Of a stretch of 64,000 nucleotides of DNA, positions 9,099 to 17,091 are shown piece after piece. Below the pieces are notes generated by a model that saw only the letters and a list, made by a program, of their open reading frames with translations, was not told the DNA's origin and made no database searches. A program made the translations under genes and the position numbers. Within the stretch, counting starts at the first letter, position 1. Every line of letters starts with the position of its first letter. The stretch comes from Bacillota bacterium (GTDB lineage Bacteria > Bacillota > Clostridia > Lachnospirales > Lachnospiraceae): positions 12,941 through 76,940 of the forward strand of contig JAEYPP010000017.1 in the NCBI GenBank assembly GCA_023410575.1, read 5' to 3'.

Positions 9099-12000
9099 TT
9101 AAGCAAGTTTTGTTAATTCCTCTACTATAACCTTCGATGCAACATAAAGCTCATTCGTAGATACCTTGGCATTGTTAGTAGTTTCAATGTTGTTAGTTTC
9201 ATTTTTTACTTGTTTATAAATATTACCTGTTGAAAAAATAAATCGCTCCGTACTGATATTCTCATTTCCAAAATTCAATTGTGTCACTTTAAAACCACTC
9301 TCTTCTAGCCTCTCTATCATTATATCACGTCTCTGACTTAGGATATGGACTCCATTCGCGAGATTGGAAGTTATGTATCCCTTAAATTCATGATTATCAA
9401 TGGATGCTTGTACTGTAACATTGCCGATTCCATCCATTGGTAATTGAATTCTGATCCGACCTTTTGATTCGGAATTATGAATAACTGTTAAATTCATATT
9501 TACAATTGATTCATTCATAGGAATTGGAATATTGTAATATTCCTTCTGCGATAAATTTGCATTCAGTTTTAACATATCACACATTCTATTGATATCCTTA
9601 ACCTCTTCGCTTGACATGCTATCCGTCCATACGAGAGACTTTAATGAATCTGTTAACTCATCGGAAAAGGCTTGAAACTCCTCTTTCAGTGTCTCTTTGG
9701 AATCAAGAATTTTTATAAACTTATCTGATGCCTTTTTTATCTTATCTTTATGCTCTGTCTCCAATTTTTTGTTAACCTGTTCATATAAACCAGCATTATT
9801 CTCAATACTATATTTTACAGCTTCAAGGTTTCTGATATGGTCAATTTCCTCATAAGAATTTAGAAAAGAAATATACTCTTTGCTAACCTTAGCTAATTCT
9901 TGAATGTCTTGGATACGTTCTGCAATTTGCTGTTTATATTGTGAAGACGACTTCTCTTGCAAGACCTCTTTCATTTGTTCCAATGGGATATCATTGATAT
10001 CCGTACCTTGTTGTTGTGCTATTTCAGATAATATTGTTGGACTCATCTTTTCATTTACACTACGAACAATCGATTTATTATAATTCGTCAACTCATCATA
10101 ATAAGTATTAATGGACTCTGTAATTGAATTCTTGTAGCCAGTAGATGTTTTTATCTCTGTTTCATCGTTAATTGCGACATCAACCTCTCCGTGTCTACGT
10201 ATTCGTACCTCTGTTAATAGATTGCTAAGTGTAAGTTCTTTTCCTGACTTTGCTAAAGCTCCAATCGCAGCCCCGTCACTTGCCTCAATTTGATGTAGTA
10301 AACGATAGATACCTATGTATGCTTCTCTTTCTTTCGGTGTAATCTTATTATTGTCCTCTAATTCTACCAAAAACTCACTATATCTTACTTCCTCTTGATT
10401 ACCTAATTCCTTACGATATGAAAGTATCACCTCATTTAATTCATCCATAGGCATATGAAGAGGATTTACGCCATCTTTTATCATAGTAGCAGTAATACTC
10501 GGGGAGAGATTATTAAGAAGCTCATTTACCTTCGCATCGTATGCCTTCATAGCAACTACATTCTCAATCGTAAGTTCCATATTGTTATATCCTAAAATAC
10601 GTATTGCTCTTTGATTGCTTTGTGTTATATCTAGTCCAAGTTGATTTAAATGTGAATCAACACTGGCAAATGCTTTTTGAATCGAGTCACCCATATCACG
10701 CCTTGGTGCTGTCATAAGAGCTTCATACGAAGTTTCTGCCTGTTGAGATCGAGTAAGACTCGTTGTAGCTACTTCATTAAATTCAGCTAATGATATGGAA
10801 TGTCTAAGAGAGAAGGTTTCTGCAAGAATGTATGCACAGGATTGTTTCGCACTCTGTACAGCTTCCTGTGTAGCTTGAAGTAAGGATACCTCAGATGGTG
10901 TCCCTTCCGATACTTCCTTCATTAGATTTTGGTAGTACTCGCTTTCTAACTTCCTTAGCTCTTCGACTATTCTTGATAATTTCTCTGTTTCTACCTTAAT
11001 TCCCTTACTAGAAAGGCTCCATGAAGCCTCATACGTTAATTTTAGTCGTATTTCCTCTAACTGACGCTTTACGGTTAATGATGCTAATTCAGACTGCATA
11101 TTTGTTAAAGTAGCTAATTCACTCTGTTCTGAACGTGTTTGAATCTGCAACAGGGAATGAATACTTATACTTGATTGCTCCTTTTGCTGTTTAGCTACTG
11201 CTTTATCAATTGTTGCATCTTGAATTAAATCAATTGACTTCACAATCTCTTCATATTCTGCCTTTTTATCGTATAAGATATTTGCACTTTCTGGACGATT
11301 TCCATGCCTTAATTCTTCGATTGCATTTTGTATTATAACTTCAGTATTAATCTTTTTATCTAATTGGTTTAAGCTACTTTTATATATTATGTTATCAGCT
11401 GTAATCGGTAGATTAGAATTCAAAAGCCATTTCGCAATTAGCCTTGCTTCCTCTTCATTTTGCATATTCTCTGCTTTAATAATCGACTCAATTGAGTCTT
11501 TTAACTGAATATAAGTTTCTTCCCTATTGAGGACTGGACTGGAATCACTGGAATAAACGGCTTTATATATATTTTCAATCGTTGGGGATAATTCATTTTT
11601 TATTAGATAACTGGATGCCGAATCGCTCATACGGGATACTGCTTCTAGCATACTCATCGCTTTCGCCATCTGCAGTACATTATCTTGTGTTACTGGCATA
11701 TCGGAGCTCATTAATTTCTCTACAATTTTTCTTAATACTGGATCGTTTAATATGTCTGATTTTCCAATCTTTCTTGTTGTTTCAACATCCTGATTCAACT
11801 TTTCCACTTGTTGTTCTAGTTGTCCAATTTTGTCATTTCTTTGTGTTTTTATTCGTTCTAACGCTCGTTCGAGTTGCTCTAATCCATATGTTTCCAAGGA
11901 GATTCCTTCTTGGCTTAACCTTTCATAATCAGAAGCACTCATCTTATTGCTAATCTTATCTAAATCAGCATTCTCTTCCTCTTCAGACTCTTTTTCATTA

Positions 12001-12365
12001 TTAATTAATGTACTTACATCTACGTCAACTTGAGTACATAAAAAACCCTGCTTTGTTGTTGTTTCTCCTTGTTTCTTTGCACTCCCAACTTCCTTTAGTA
12101 CAATACCACTCTTAGATATATCCATTATCTGAAACGTTCTTGTTTCGCCTTCCTTGGCGTCTTTCACGGCTGATGAAGGAACCTTAACTTCCTTCCCACT
12201 AAAGTTGATGGAAATCTTATCTGAAACATTGGAGATAATACCTTCTAACTCTTGACCTACTTCATAGGTCGTGTCAGAACTGCTTTGAGCCACAAACTGA
12301 TGATCCTTCACAGTTTTGGCTTCATATGCATGAACCCCATTCATATTCATAGATTTCACTCTCAC
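9099..12365 (-). CDS. Large coiled-coil protein with FliK-like C-terminus (DUF6240-type)
   Basis: This 1088-residue protein is encoded directly upstream of flagellin. Residues ~30-110 form a small beta domain (GQELEGIISNVSDKISINFSG). A very long helical region with many Glu/Lys/Gln/Ser residues follows. The last ~130 residues contain GRIRIQLPMDGIGNVTVQASIDN and HILSQRRDIMIERLEESGFKV, which resemble the C-terminal domain of hook-length protein FliK. I recall the family as DUF6240 of Lachnospiraceae. A flagellar secretion or length-control role is inferred. The annotated start is GTG in an AAAGTGAGA context also seen at flagellin. Start codons six or eight codons later (ATG) are possible. Confidence 0.72.
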   Translation of the reverse strand: MRVKSMNMNGVHAYEAKTVKDHQFVAQSSSDTTYEVGQELEGIISNVSDKISINFSGKEVKVPSSAVKDAKEGETRTFQIMDISKSGIVLKEVGSAKKQGETTTKQGFLCTQVDVDVSTLINNEKESEEEENADLDKISNKMSASDYERLSQEGISLETYGLEQLERALERIKTQRNDKIGQLEQQVEKLNQDVETTRKIGKSDILNDPVLRKIVEKLMSSDMPVTQDNVLQMAKAMSMLEAVSRMSDSASSYLIKNELSPTIENIYKAVYSSDSSPVLNREETYIQLKDSIESIIKAENMQNEEEARLIAKWLLNSNLPITADNIIYKSSLNQLDKKINTEVIIQNAIEELRHGNRPESANILYDKKAEYEEIVKSIDLIQDATIDKAVAKQQKEQSSISIHSLLQIQTRSEQSELATLTNMQSELASLTVKRQLEEIRLKLTYEASWSLSSKGIKVETEKLSRIVEELRKLESEYYQNLMKEVSEGTPSEVSLLQATQEAVQSAKQSCAYILAETFSLRHSISLAEFNEVATTSLTRSQQAETSYEALMTAPRRDMGDSIQKAFASVDSHLNQLGLDITQSNQRAIRILGYNNMELTIENVVAMKAYDAKVNELLNNLSPSITATMIKDGVNPLHMPMDELNEVILSYRKELGNQEEVRYSEFLVELEDNNKITPKEREAYIGIYRLLHQIEASDGAAIGALAKSGKELTLSNLLTEVRIRRHGEVDVAINDETEIKTSTGYKNSITESINTYYDELTNYNKSIVRSVNEKMSPTILSEIAQQQGTDINDIPLEQMKEVLQEKSSSQYKQQIAERIQDIQELAKVSKEYISFLNSYEEIDHIRNLEAVKYSIENNAGLYEQVNKKLETEHKDKIKKASDKFIKILDSKETLKEEFQAFSDELTDSLKSLVWTDSMSSEEVKDINRMCDMLKLNANLSQKEYYNIPIPMNESIVNMNLTVIHNSESKGRIRIQLPMDGIGNVTVQASIDNHEFKGYITSNLANGVHILSQRRDIMIERLEESGFKVTQLNFGNENISTERFIFSTGNIYKQVKNETNNIETTNNAKVSTNELYVASKVIVEELTKLA

Positions 12366-12412
12366 TTTATATTTTATTTATAATTACTTTTAATTCCTTC
12401 TAACTACCCAAT

Positions 12413-12439
12413 ATTTCGGATTGTTTTGTAAAAAGCTTA
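12413..12439 (-). promoter_or_regulatory. Candidate sigma-28 (SigD) promoter for the flagellar unit
   Basis: On the minus strand TAAG, a 15-nt spacer and TCCGAAAT match the sigma-28 consensus TAAA-N15-GCCGATAA at 9 of 12 positions. The site is about 40 nt upstream of the GTG at 12365, as expected for a flagellin operon. Confidence 0.6.
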
Positions 12440-12506
12440 ATATCTTACCGAAAAATTGAATACACTTAGTATATATACTGCTTTTGCAGCTCTAGGAGGA
12501 TATACA

Positions 12507-14237
12507 ATGAGACGCTTCACAAAGAAAATAGTAAGCTTCTTACTCATTCTAAGCTTTACCATTACTTTGCTTTCCAGTTGTGCTAAGAAGACAGAACAAG
12601 AACAATTTAACGAAATCATCAATAATATATTTGAAGAAGAAGCAACACAAGATTCTCTGTCGCTTCACTATCTTCTAGCCCATCCTGAGAATTATGGTAT
12701 TAAAACTACAAAAACAACTCTTGGTAATTATTCAACAAAACAGATGAAAAAAGATTTAATTGATACAGAAAATATCTTAGCAAAGCTTGAAAAACTAGAT
12801 TCAACCCAGCTTGATAGTGAAAGCAAGATTACATATAGCATCCTTACTAATTCACTAAAAAATAGTCTTAGTCGCGGAGGTTACTTGTATCTTGCCGATC
12901 AACTAGGTCCAACGACTGGACTACAGGCTCAGTTGCCAATCCTATTGGCCGAATATACTTTTTCATCAAAAGCTGATATAGATAACTATCTTGAGCTCCT
13001 ACTTTGTGTAGATGACTATTTTCAACAAATATGTAATTATGAGATTGAGAAGTCTGAGCATGGTTATTTCATGATTGACGAAGTAGCAGATTCCATCATT
13101 TCTCAATGCAGTGACTTTATAAAAGATCCAGAACATAACTTTCTTATTACATACTTTAATGAAAAACTAAATGATTTCGAAGATCTAAGCAAAAGTGACA
13201 AACTAATCTATGAAGAGCAAAATAGAGAAGCTATCTTAAACAGTGTTATCCCTGCTTATGAAAAATTAATAATAACATTAAATTCATTAAAAGGCACTGC
13301 TACCAATGAAAAAGGCTTATGTGGTTACGAGGGTGGTAAAGAATACTATGAACTGATTGTACAGTCTACAACTGGTTCCTCAAAATCCGTAAAGGAAATG
13401 GAAAAAGCACTTAAAAATGCTTTGAACAGTAGCTTTGCTATATTAACCTCTCTTAGCATTCAAGACCCAACACTATATGATCAATATCAAGCAATGACCT
13501 TTCCGTATGAAGATCCTACAGAAATCATGGAATATCTTTCTACCTCAATCGCGGATGACTTTCCTACTATAGATTCTGTTAATTATAATGTTAAGTATGT
13601 ACACGAATCCTTACAACAACATCTAAGCCCAGCTATGTACATTGTTCCTCCTATCGATGACTGTACTGAAAATAATATCTATATTAATAATCTTCCGTCT
13701 TATGATATGACAAAAATTTTTCCTACAATTGCTCATGAAGGCTATCCTGGACACCTTTATCAGAATGTATATTTTAGCAAGTTGAATAAACATCCAATCC
13801 GAAGTGTACTAAACGTAAAAGGTTATGATGAGGGTTGGGCCACTTATGTTGAATGCTACTCCTATGAACTAGCTAATATGAATGATAATTTAGCTCGCTT
13901 TTTACAGTCCAATATGATTGCGGTTCACTGCCTCTATTCATTAACTGATATCGGCATCCACTATAATGGCTGGAGTAAAGAAAAAACGGTGCAATTTTGG
14001 CGTAATTATGTCTCTACTGATCAGGAAGCCGAATCAATTTATTACTCTATTTTAGCAGAACCTGGAGTTTATCTCCCTTATTCCATAGGTTACCTTGAAA
14101 TTATAGAATTAAGAAACTTAGCAAAAGAAATTCAAGGAAATAGTTTTACATTGAAAAAATTTCATAAATTTCTTCTTGACTTCGGGCCAGCTCCCTTTGA
14201 ATTAATCAGAGAGAACTTAGTATCTGAATTTAAATAA
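12507..14237 (+). CDS. DUF885 family zinc metallopeptidase-like lipoprotein
   Basis: The protein has 576 residues from the ATG at 12507, which has AGGAGG 9 nt upstream. An in-frame ATG 51 bp earlier lacks such a site. It begins with a lipoprotein signal, ending in a LLSSC lipobox (Cys about residue 25), so it should be anchored outside the membrane. The DUF885 domain spans most of the chain. It contains the zinc-binding motif AHEGYPGHLYQN (HExxxGH type) around residue 415 and the downstream GYDEGWATYVE, which supplies a further acidic ligand. Relatives are carboxypeptidase-like enzymes, but the substrate here is unknown. It is divergent from the FliK-like gene. Confidence 0.87.
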   Translation: MRRFTKKIVSFLLILSFTITLLSSCAKKTEQEQFNEIINNIFEEEATQDSLSLHYLLAHPENYGIKTTKTTLGNYSTKQMKKDLIDTENILAKLEKLDSTQLDSESKITYSILTNSLKNSLSRGGYLYLADQLGPTTGLQAQLPILLAEYTFSSKADIDNYLELLLCVDDYFQQICNYEIEKSEHGYFMIDEVADSIISQCSDFIKDPEHNFLITYFNEKLNDFEDLSKSDKLIYEEQNREAILNSVIPAYEKLIITLNSLKGTATNEKGLCGYEGGKEYYELIVQSTTGSSKSVKEMEKALKNALNSSFAILTSLSIQDPTLYDQYQAMTFPYEDPTEIMEYLSTSIADDFPTIDSVNYNVKYVHESLQQHLSPAMYIVPPIDDCTENNIYINNLPSYDMTKIFPTIAHEGYPGHLYQNVYFSKLNKHPIRSVLNVKGYDEGWATYVECYSYELANMNDNLARFLQSNMIAVHCLYSLTDIGIHYNGWSKEKTVQFWRNYVSTDQEAESIYYSILAEPGVYLPYSIGYLEIIELRNLAKEIQGNSFTLKKFHKFLLDFGPAPFELIRENLVSEFK

Positions 14238-14346
14238 AGCGAGAAGCAGAAAACCATCTAATTATACTTATAAAGGTGGCTATGATAAGTTACCAGAGGA
14301 TGCTCTTGAAGCTCTTAAAAAAGTTGTTGCTGAATTAAACAAATAA
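14221..14346 (+). pseudogene. Orphan C-terminal reading-frame remnant
   Basis: A frame offset from the DUF885 gene is open from 14221 to a TAA at 14344 without any start codon. It reads YTYKGGYDKLPEDALEALKK near its end and looks like the tail of a real protein. It overlaps the last codons of the DUF885 gene and ends just before the terminator. It may be the 3' end of a deleted gene or chance. I cannot name the parent. Confidence 0.35.
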
Positions 14347-14347
14347 C

Positions 14348-14385
14348 AATAGCGTCCCACTTCAAATTGAAGGGGGACGCTATTA
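14348..14385. terminator. Bidirectional terminator between convergent genes
   Basis: The stem AATAGCGTCCC/GGGACGCTATT carries an inner CTTCAAATTGAAG hairpin and serves the DUF885 gene and the convergent substrate-binding protein gene. Confidence 0.85.
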
Positions 14386-14406
14386 TTATTTGTTTCCCTT
14401 AATTGA

Positions 14407-15498
14407 CTAAGGAATATAGTAAAAATTATCATCTGGCATACTTCCACCAACCGAATTTGAATCCTGATCAAACAATACTTGAAGATAACCATTCACTTTC
14501 GCCTTCATCTCTTCACCCTGAATCATTACAATATTACATTCTGGTAAAGCCTTCATTGCAACTGGTTTTTTCATAATTCCATACTTTTCAATTAATTCAG
14601 CGGTCGCATCTACTTCTGTATTTGCATAATTTACAGAATCTACATACTCAGCCAATAAAGCATGAACAGCATCTTTGTTCTCATTCAAAAAATCCGTATT
14701 AACAACCGTAACCGCCGTTATTAGGGAACTTCCATTGTCACTTACTGCTTCCCATTCTTTTGCAATATCAAGAGCAATTCGGACTTTTTCATTATTCATC
14801 ATTACGGTTGTAACATAAGGTTGTGGTAACATTGCAATTGCATTATCAGATTCACTTAACATAGCTGCTATTTCGGTTGATTCTGACTTATACTCTATTG
14901 TAACGTCCTTTTCTGGATCAATTCCATATGATCTTAATAGATAGTTCAAAGTATACTCTGGTGTCGTCCCTTTTCCTGTGGAGTAGATTGTCTTTCCCTT
15001 TAAGTCTGCAACACTATGTATCGTGTCTCCTGTTTCTACAATACATAAAACACCTAACGTATTAATACCTGCAACTTTAATTGCTCCATTGCTCTTAGCA
15101 TATAAAACAGCTGCTAAATTGCAAGGTATCGATGCAACAGCATAATCTCCTTTAATAATGCCAGCAGTAATCTCATCTGCTACTCCAGCTACTGTCAAAT
15201 CATAATTATTCGCTGTCTTTCCTTGTTCACTTAAGTCAATCATAGATACCAAACCCATAGAAGTTGGTCCCTTTAGACCTGCAATTGATATGGATAACTT
15301 TTCTTTGTCTACTTCTTGCGATTCTTCCTTTGTAGGTTCTTTCGTAGCCTCCTCAGTTGGTGTTATAGTCTCAGTAATTGTTTCTACTGGAGTAACTGTA
15401 ACCTCACTAGATACTTTATCATTGGCCTTTGAACAACCAGCTAACGTTGCAACTCCAATCAAAAGAGCACATGCCAACATACTTATTTTTCTTTTCAT
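14407..15498 (-). CDS. ABC importer substrate-binding lipoprotein, SsuA/TauA-like
   Basis: This 363-residue lipoprotein has a signal sequence (MKRKISMLACALLIGVATLAGC, Cys about 22), then a Thr/Glu/Pro-rich linker, then a periplasmic-binding fold of the nitrate/sulfonate class. Typical parts are DEITAGIIKGDYAVASIPCNLAA, DLKGKTIYSTGKGTTPEYTLNYLL and AMLPQPYVTTVM. It would capture a small anionic or amine ligand outside the cell for an SsuBC-type permease. No permease is adjacent. The best candidate pair lies at 5596-6963 on the same strand. A leader of about 200 nt with an internal terminator precedes it. Confidence 0.88.
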   Translation of the reverse strand: MKRKISMLACALLIGVATLAGCSKANDKVSSEVTVTPVETITETITPTEEATKEPTKEESQEVDKEKLSISIAGLKGPTSMGLVSMIDLSEQGKTANNYDLTVAGVADEITAGIIKGDYAVASIPCNLAAVLYAKSNGAIKVAGINTLGVLCIVETGDTIHSVADLKGKTIYSTGKGTTPEYTLNYLLRSYGIDPEKDVTIEYKSESTEIAAMLSESDNAIAMLPQPYVTTVMMNNEKVRIALDIAKEWEAVSDNGSSLITAVTVVNTDFLNENKDAVHALLAEYVDSVNYANTEVDATAELIEKYGIMKKPVAMKALPECNIVMIQGEEMKAKVNGYLQVLFDQDSNSVGGSMPDDNFYYIP

Positions 15499-15550
15499 AC
15501 AATTCTCCCTTCCATATGTAATCTTGTTCCATAATCGCTGGTGTGCATAT

Positions 15551-15589
15551 AAAAAGGACTTTTGATCGTTAAAATACCCTCAAAAGTCC
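15551..15589 (-). terminator. Leader terminator or attenuator upstream of the substrate-binding protein
   Basis: The stem GGACTTTTGA/TCAAAAGTCC is followed by TTTTT on the minus strand and sits 53 nt before the start codon, inside the leader. With the promoter at 15704-15732 this implies control by attenuation or a riboswitch. I could not match the upstream aptamer region to a known class. Confidence 0.75.
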
Positions 15590-15703
15590 AATACGCTTTT
15601 CTATTATTTGTTTGTCTTTCAACTAAGAATACTCTTAAATTGTTAGATCAAATTATTTCGAAGCGCTTCTTTATCAGGTTCTTCCTTCTACATCAGCAAT
15701 TCC

Positions 15704-15732
15704 ATTATATAGCATTATATTTCTAAAGTCAA
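15704..15732 (-). promoter_or_regulatory. Sigma-A promoter for the substrate-binding protein gene
   Basis: TTGACT, a 17-nt spacer and TATAAT are present on the minus strand. Transcription should start near 15697, which gives a leader of about 200 nt. Confidence 0.75.
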
Positions 15733-15816
15733 AATAAAATAATATTACTTTACTTTGTCTTCGTAACATTTTAGGTAATACTCGCCTGCTTAATATAAAC
15801 AGTATCTGAATGCTCA

Positions 15817-16334
15817 TCAAATTTTCCGACTACGATTGTTATACTTATCTGTATACCACTTTGGTATGTAAATCTGAAAATCGTCATAGTCATTAAATGC
15901 CACACGACACCGCTCTACCATTCCATCAATTTCTTCTTGTCCGAATTTCTCTGCCCACTTTATAGAATATAAAGAAGCGTGAGCAACATAAACTGCTAGT
16001 GTAATCCAAAAATCCTCTGGAATCTGGTCATCAAAGTAAGCATCTATCTGTCCAATACAATACGGAATGCTATATTCAATTCCAAAACTTTCGAGTTTAT
16101 AGAATTCTTCATAAGGGTCTCCGATTTCCCAACGATTAAAATCAATCACTCCAATTGAACCCTCGTTTGTATAAATAAGATTTCCTGGATGATAATCCCC
16201 GTGCATATATACAGGGTTCTGTTTCCAAATTAGGTCAATGTTTTTCTTTACATAGTTAATTGCAATCTCATCTCCTACAATTCGAACTTGTGACTCCTCA
16301 TAGCGAGATAATGTTTTGCATAAGGATATAATGA
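15817..16334 (-). pseudogene. Aminoglycoside phosphotransferase-family gene, 5'-truncated
   Basis: The C-terminal kinase lobe is intact: HGDYHPGNLI (catalytic loop), then IGVIDFNRWEIGDPYEEF (metal-binding DFN). The first ATG (16206) lies immediately before the HGDYH motif. The same frame stays open upstream to about 16334 and still reads as family sequence (LSRYEESQVRIVGDEIA, then NIDLIWKQNPVYM). It breaks off at the terminator of the neighbouring response regulator. The N-lobe with the ATP-binding Lys, about 150 residues, is missing. A functional kinase is therefore unlikely. It is most simply a deletion remnant. Confidence 0.75.
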
Positions 16335-16365
16335 AAAAAAGAGATAGTCACATATAAACTATCCC
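16334..16365 (-). terminator. Terminator of the two-component operon
   Basis: The minus-strand stem GGGATAGT/ACTATCTC is followed by a seven-T run. It abuts the broken end of the phosphotransferase remnant. Confidence 0.8.
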
Positions 16366-16388
16366 TTTTATAATATTTACCGTTATTC

Positions 16389-17078
16389 TTACACCTTAAA
16401 ACGGTATCCGACACCCCATATTGTTTCAATATATTGAGGTTTGGAAGTGTTCGCTTCAATTTTTTCACGAATTTTCTTTATATGCACTGTAACCGTAGCA
16501 ATATCTCCGATCGACTCCATATCCCATATTTCTTGGAATAATTGTTCTTTCGTGTATACATGATTCGGATTCTGCGCCAAAAAAGTTAATAAGTCAAATT
16601 CTTTCGTTGTAAATGATTTTTCTTCTCCGTTAATATAGACTCTTCTAGCTGTCTTATCAATTTTTATACCACGAATCTCAATAATCTCATTTTCTTTCAT
16701 ACCACTTCCAAGCAATCTATCATAACGGGCCAAATGTGCTTTCACACGCGCAACTAATTCACTAGGACTGAATGGTTTTGTCATATAGTCATCTGCACCT
16801 AAGCCTAAACCTCGAATTTTATCAATATCATCTTTTTTTGCAGAAACCATGATGATTGGAATATTCTTTTCTTCTCGTACTTGCCTACAAATCTCAAAAC
16901 CATCTACCTTTGGTAACATTAAATCCAAAATAATTAATTTAAATTCACCAGATAGTGCTCGTTCTAATCCTTTATCACCTGTATTCTCAATTGTAACATC
17001 AAACCCTGATAGCTCTAAATAGTCCTTTTCTAACTCAGCAATTGCTTGTTCATCTTCAACAATCAATATCTTGTCCAT
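16389..17078 (-). CDS. OmpR/PhoB-type response regulator
   Basis: The protein has 229 residues from the ATG at 17078, which is preceded by AAAGGAGG. An upstream in-frame ATG at 17108 would overlap the kinase gene and lacks this site. The receiver domain (1-115) has acidic residues in VEDEQAIAE, phospho-acceptor Asp in LIILDLMLPKVDG and the switch Lys in DDYMTKPFSP. The winged-helix DNA-binding domain (about 130-228) ends VHIKKIREKIEA and TIWGVGYRFKV. It follows the sensor kinase by 13 bp. The regulated genes are not evident from the neighbourhood. Confidence 0.94.
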   Translation of the reverse strand: MDKILIVEDEQAIAELEKDYLELSGFDVTIENTGDKGLERALSGEFKLIILDLMLPKVDGFEICRQVREEKNIPIIMVSAKKDDIDKIRGLGLGADDYMTKPFSPSELVARVKAHLARYDRLLGSGMKENEIIEIRGIKIDKTARRVYINGEEKSFTTKEFDLLTFLAQNPNHVYTKEQLFQEIWDMESIGDIATVTVHIKKIREKIEANTSKPQYIETIWGVGYRFKV

Positions 17079-17091
17079 GCATTTCCCTCCT

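Noticed and set aside
15655..15672. Palindrome GAAGCGCTTC as a CcpA cre-type operator
   Set aside because: It lacks the flanking TG and CA of a cre site, and lies downstream of the promoter within the leader.
15600..15700. TPP riboswitch suggested by GAACCTGAT and an upstream CTGA
   Set aside because: The following conserved parts (CTGG-TAAT-CCAG and GCGTAGGGA) are missing, so the aptamer cannot form.
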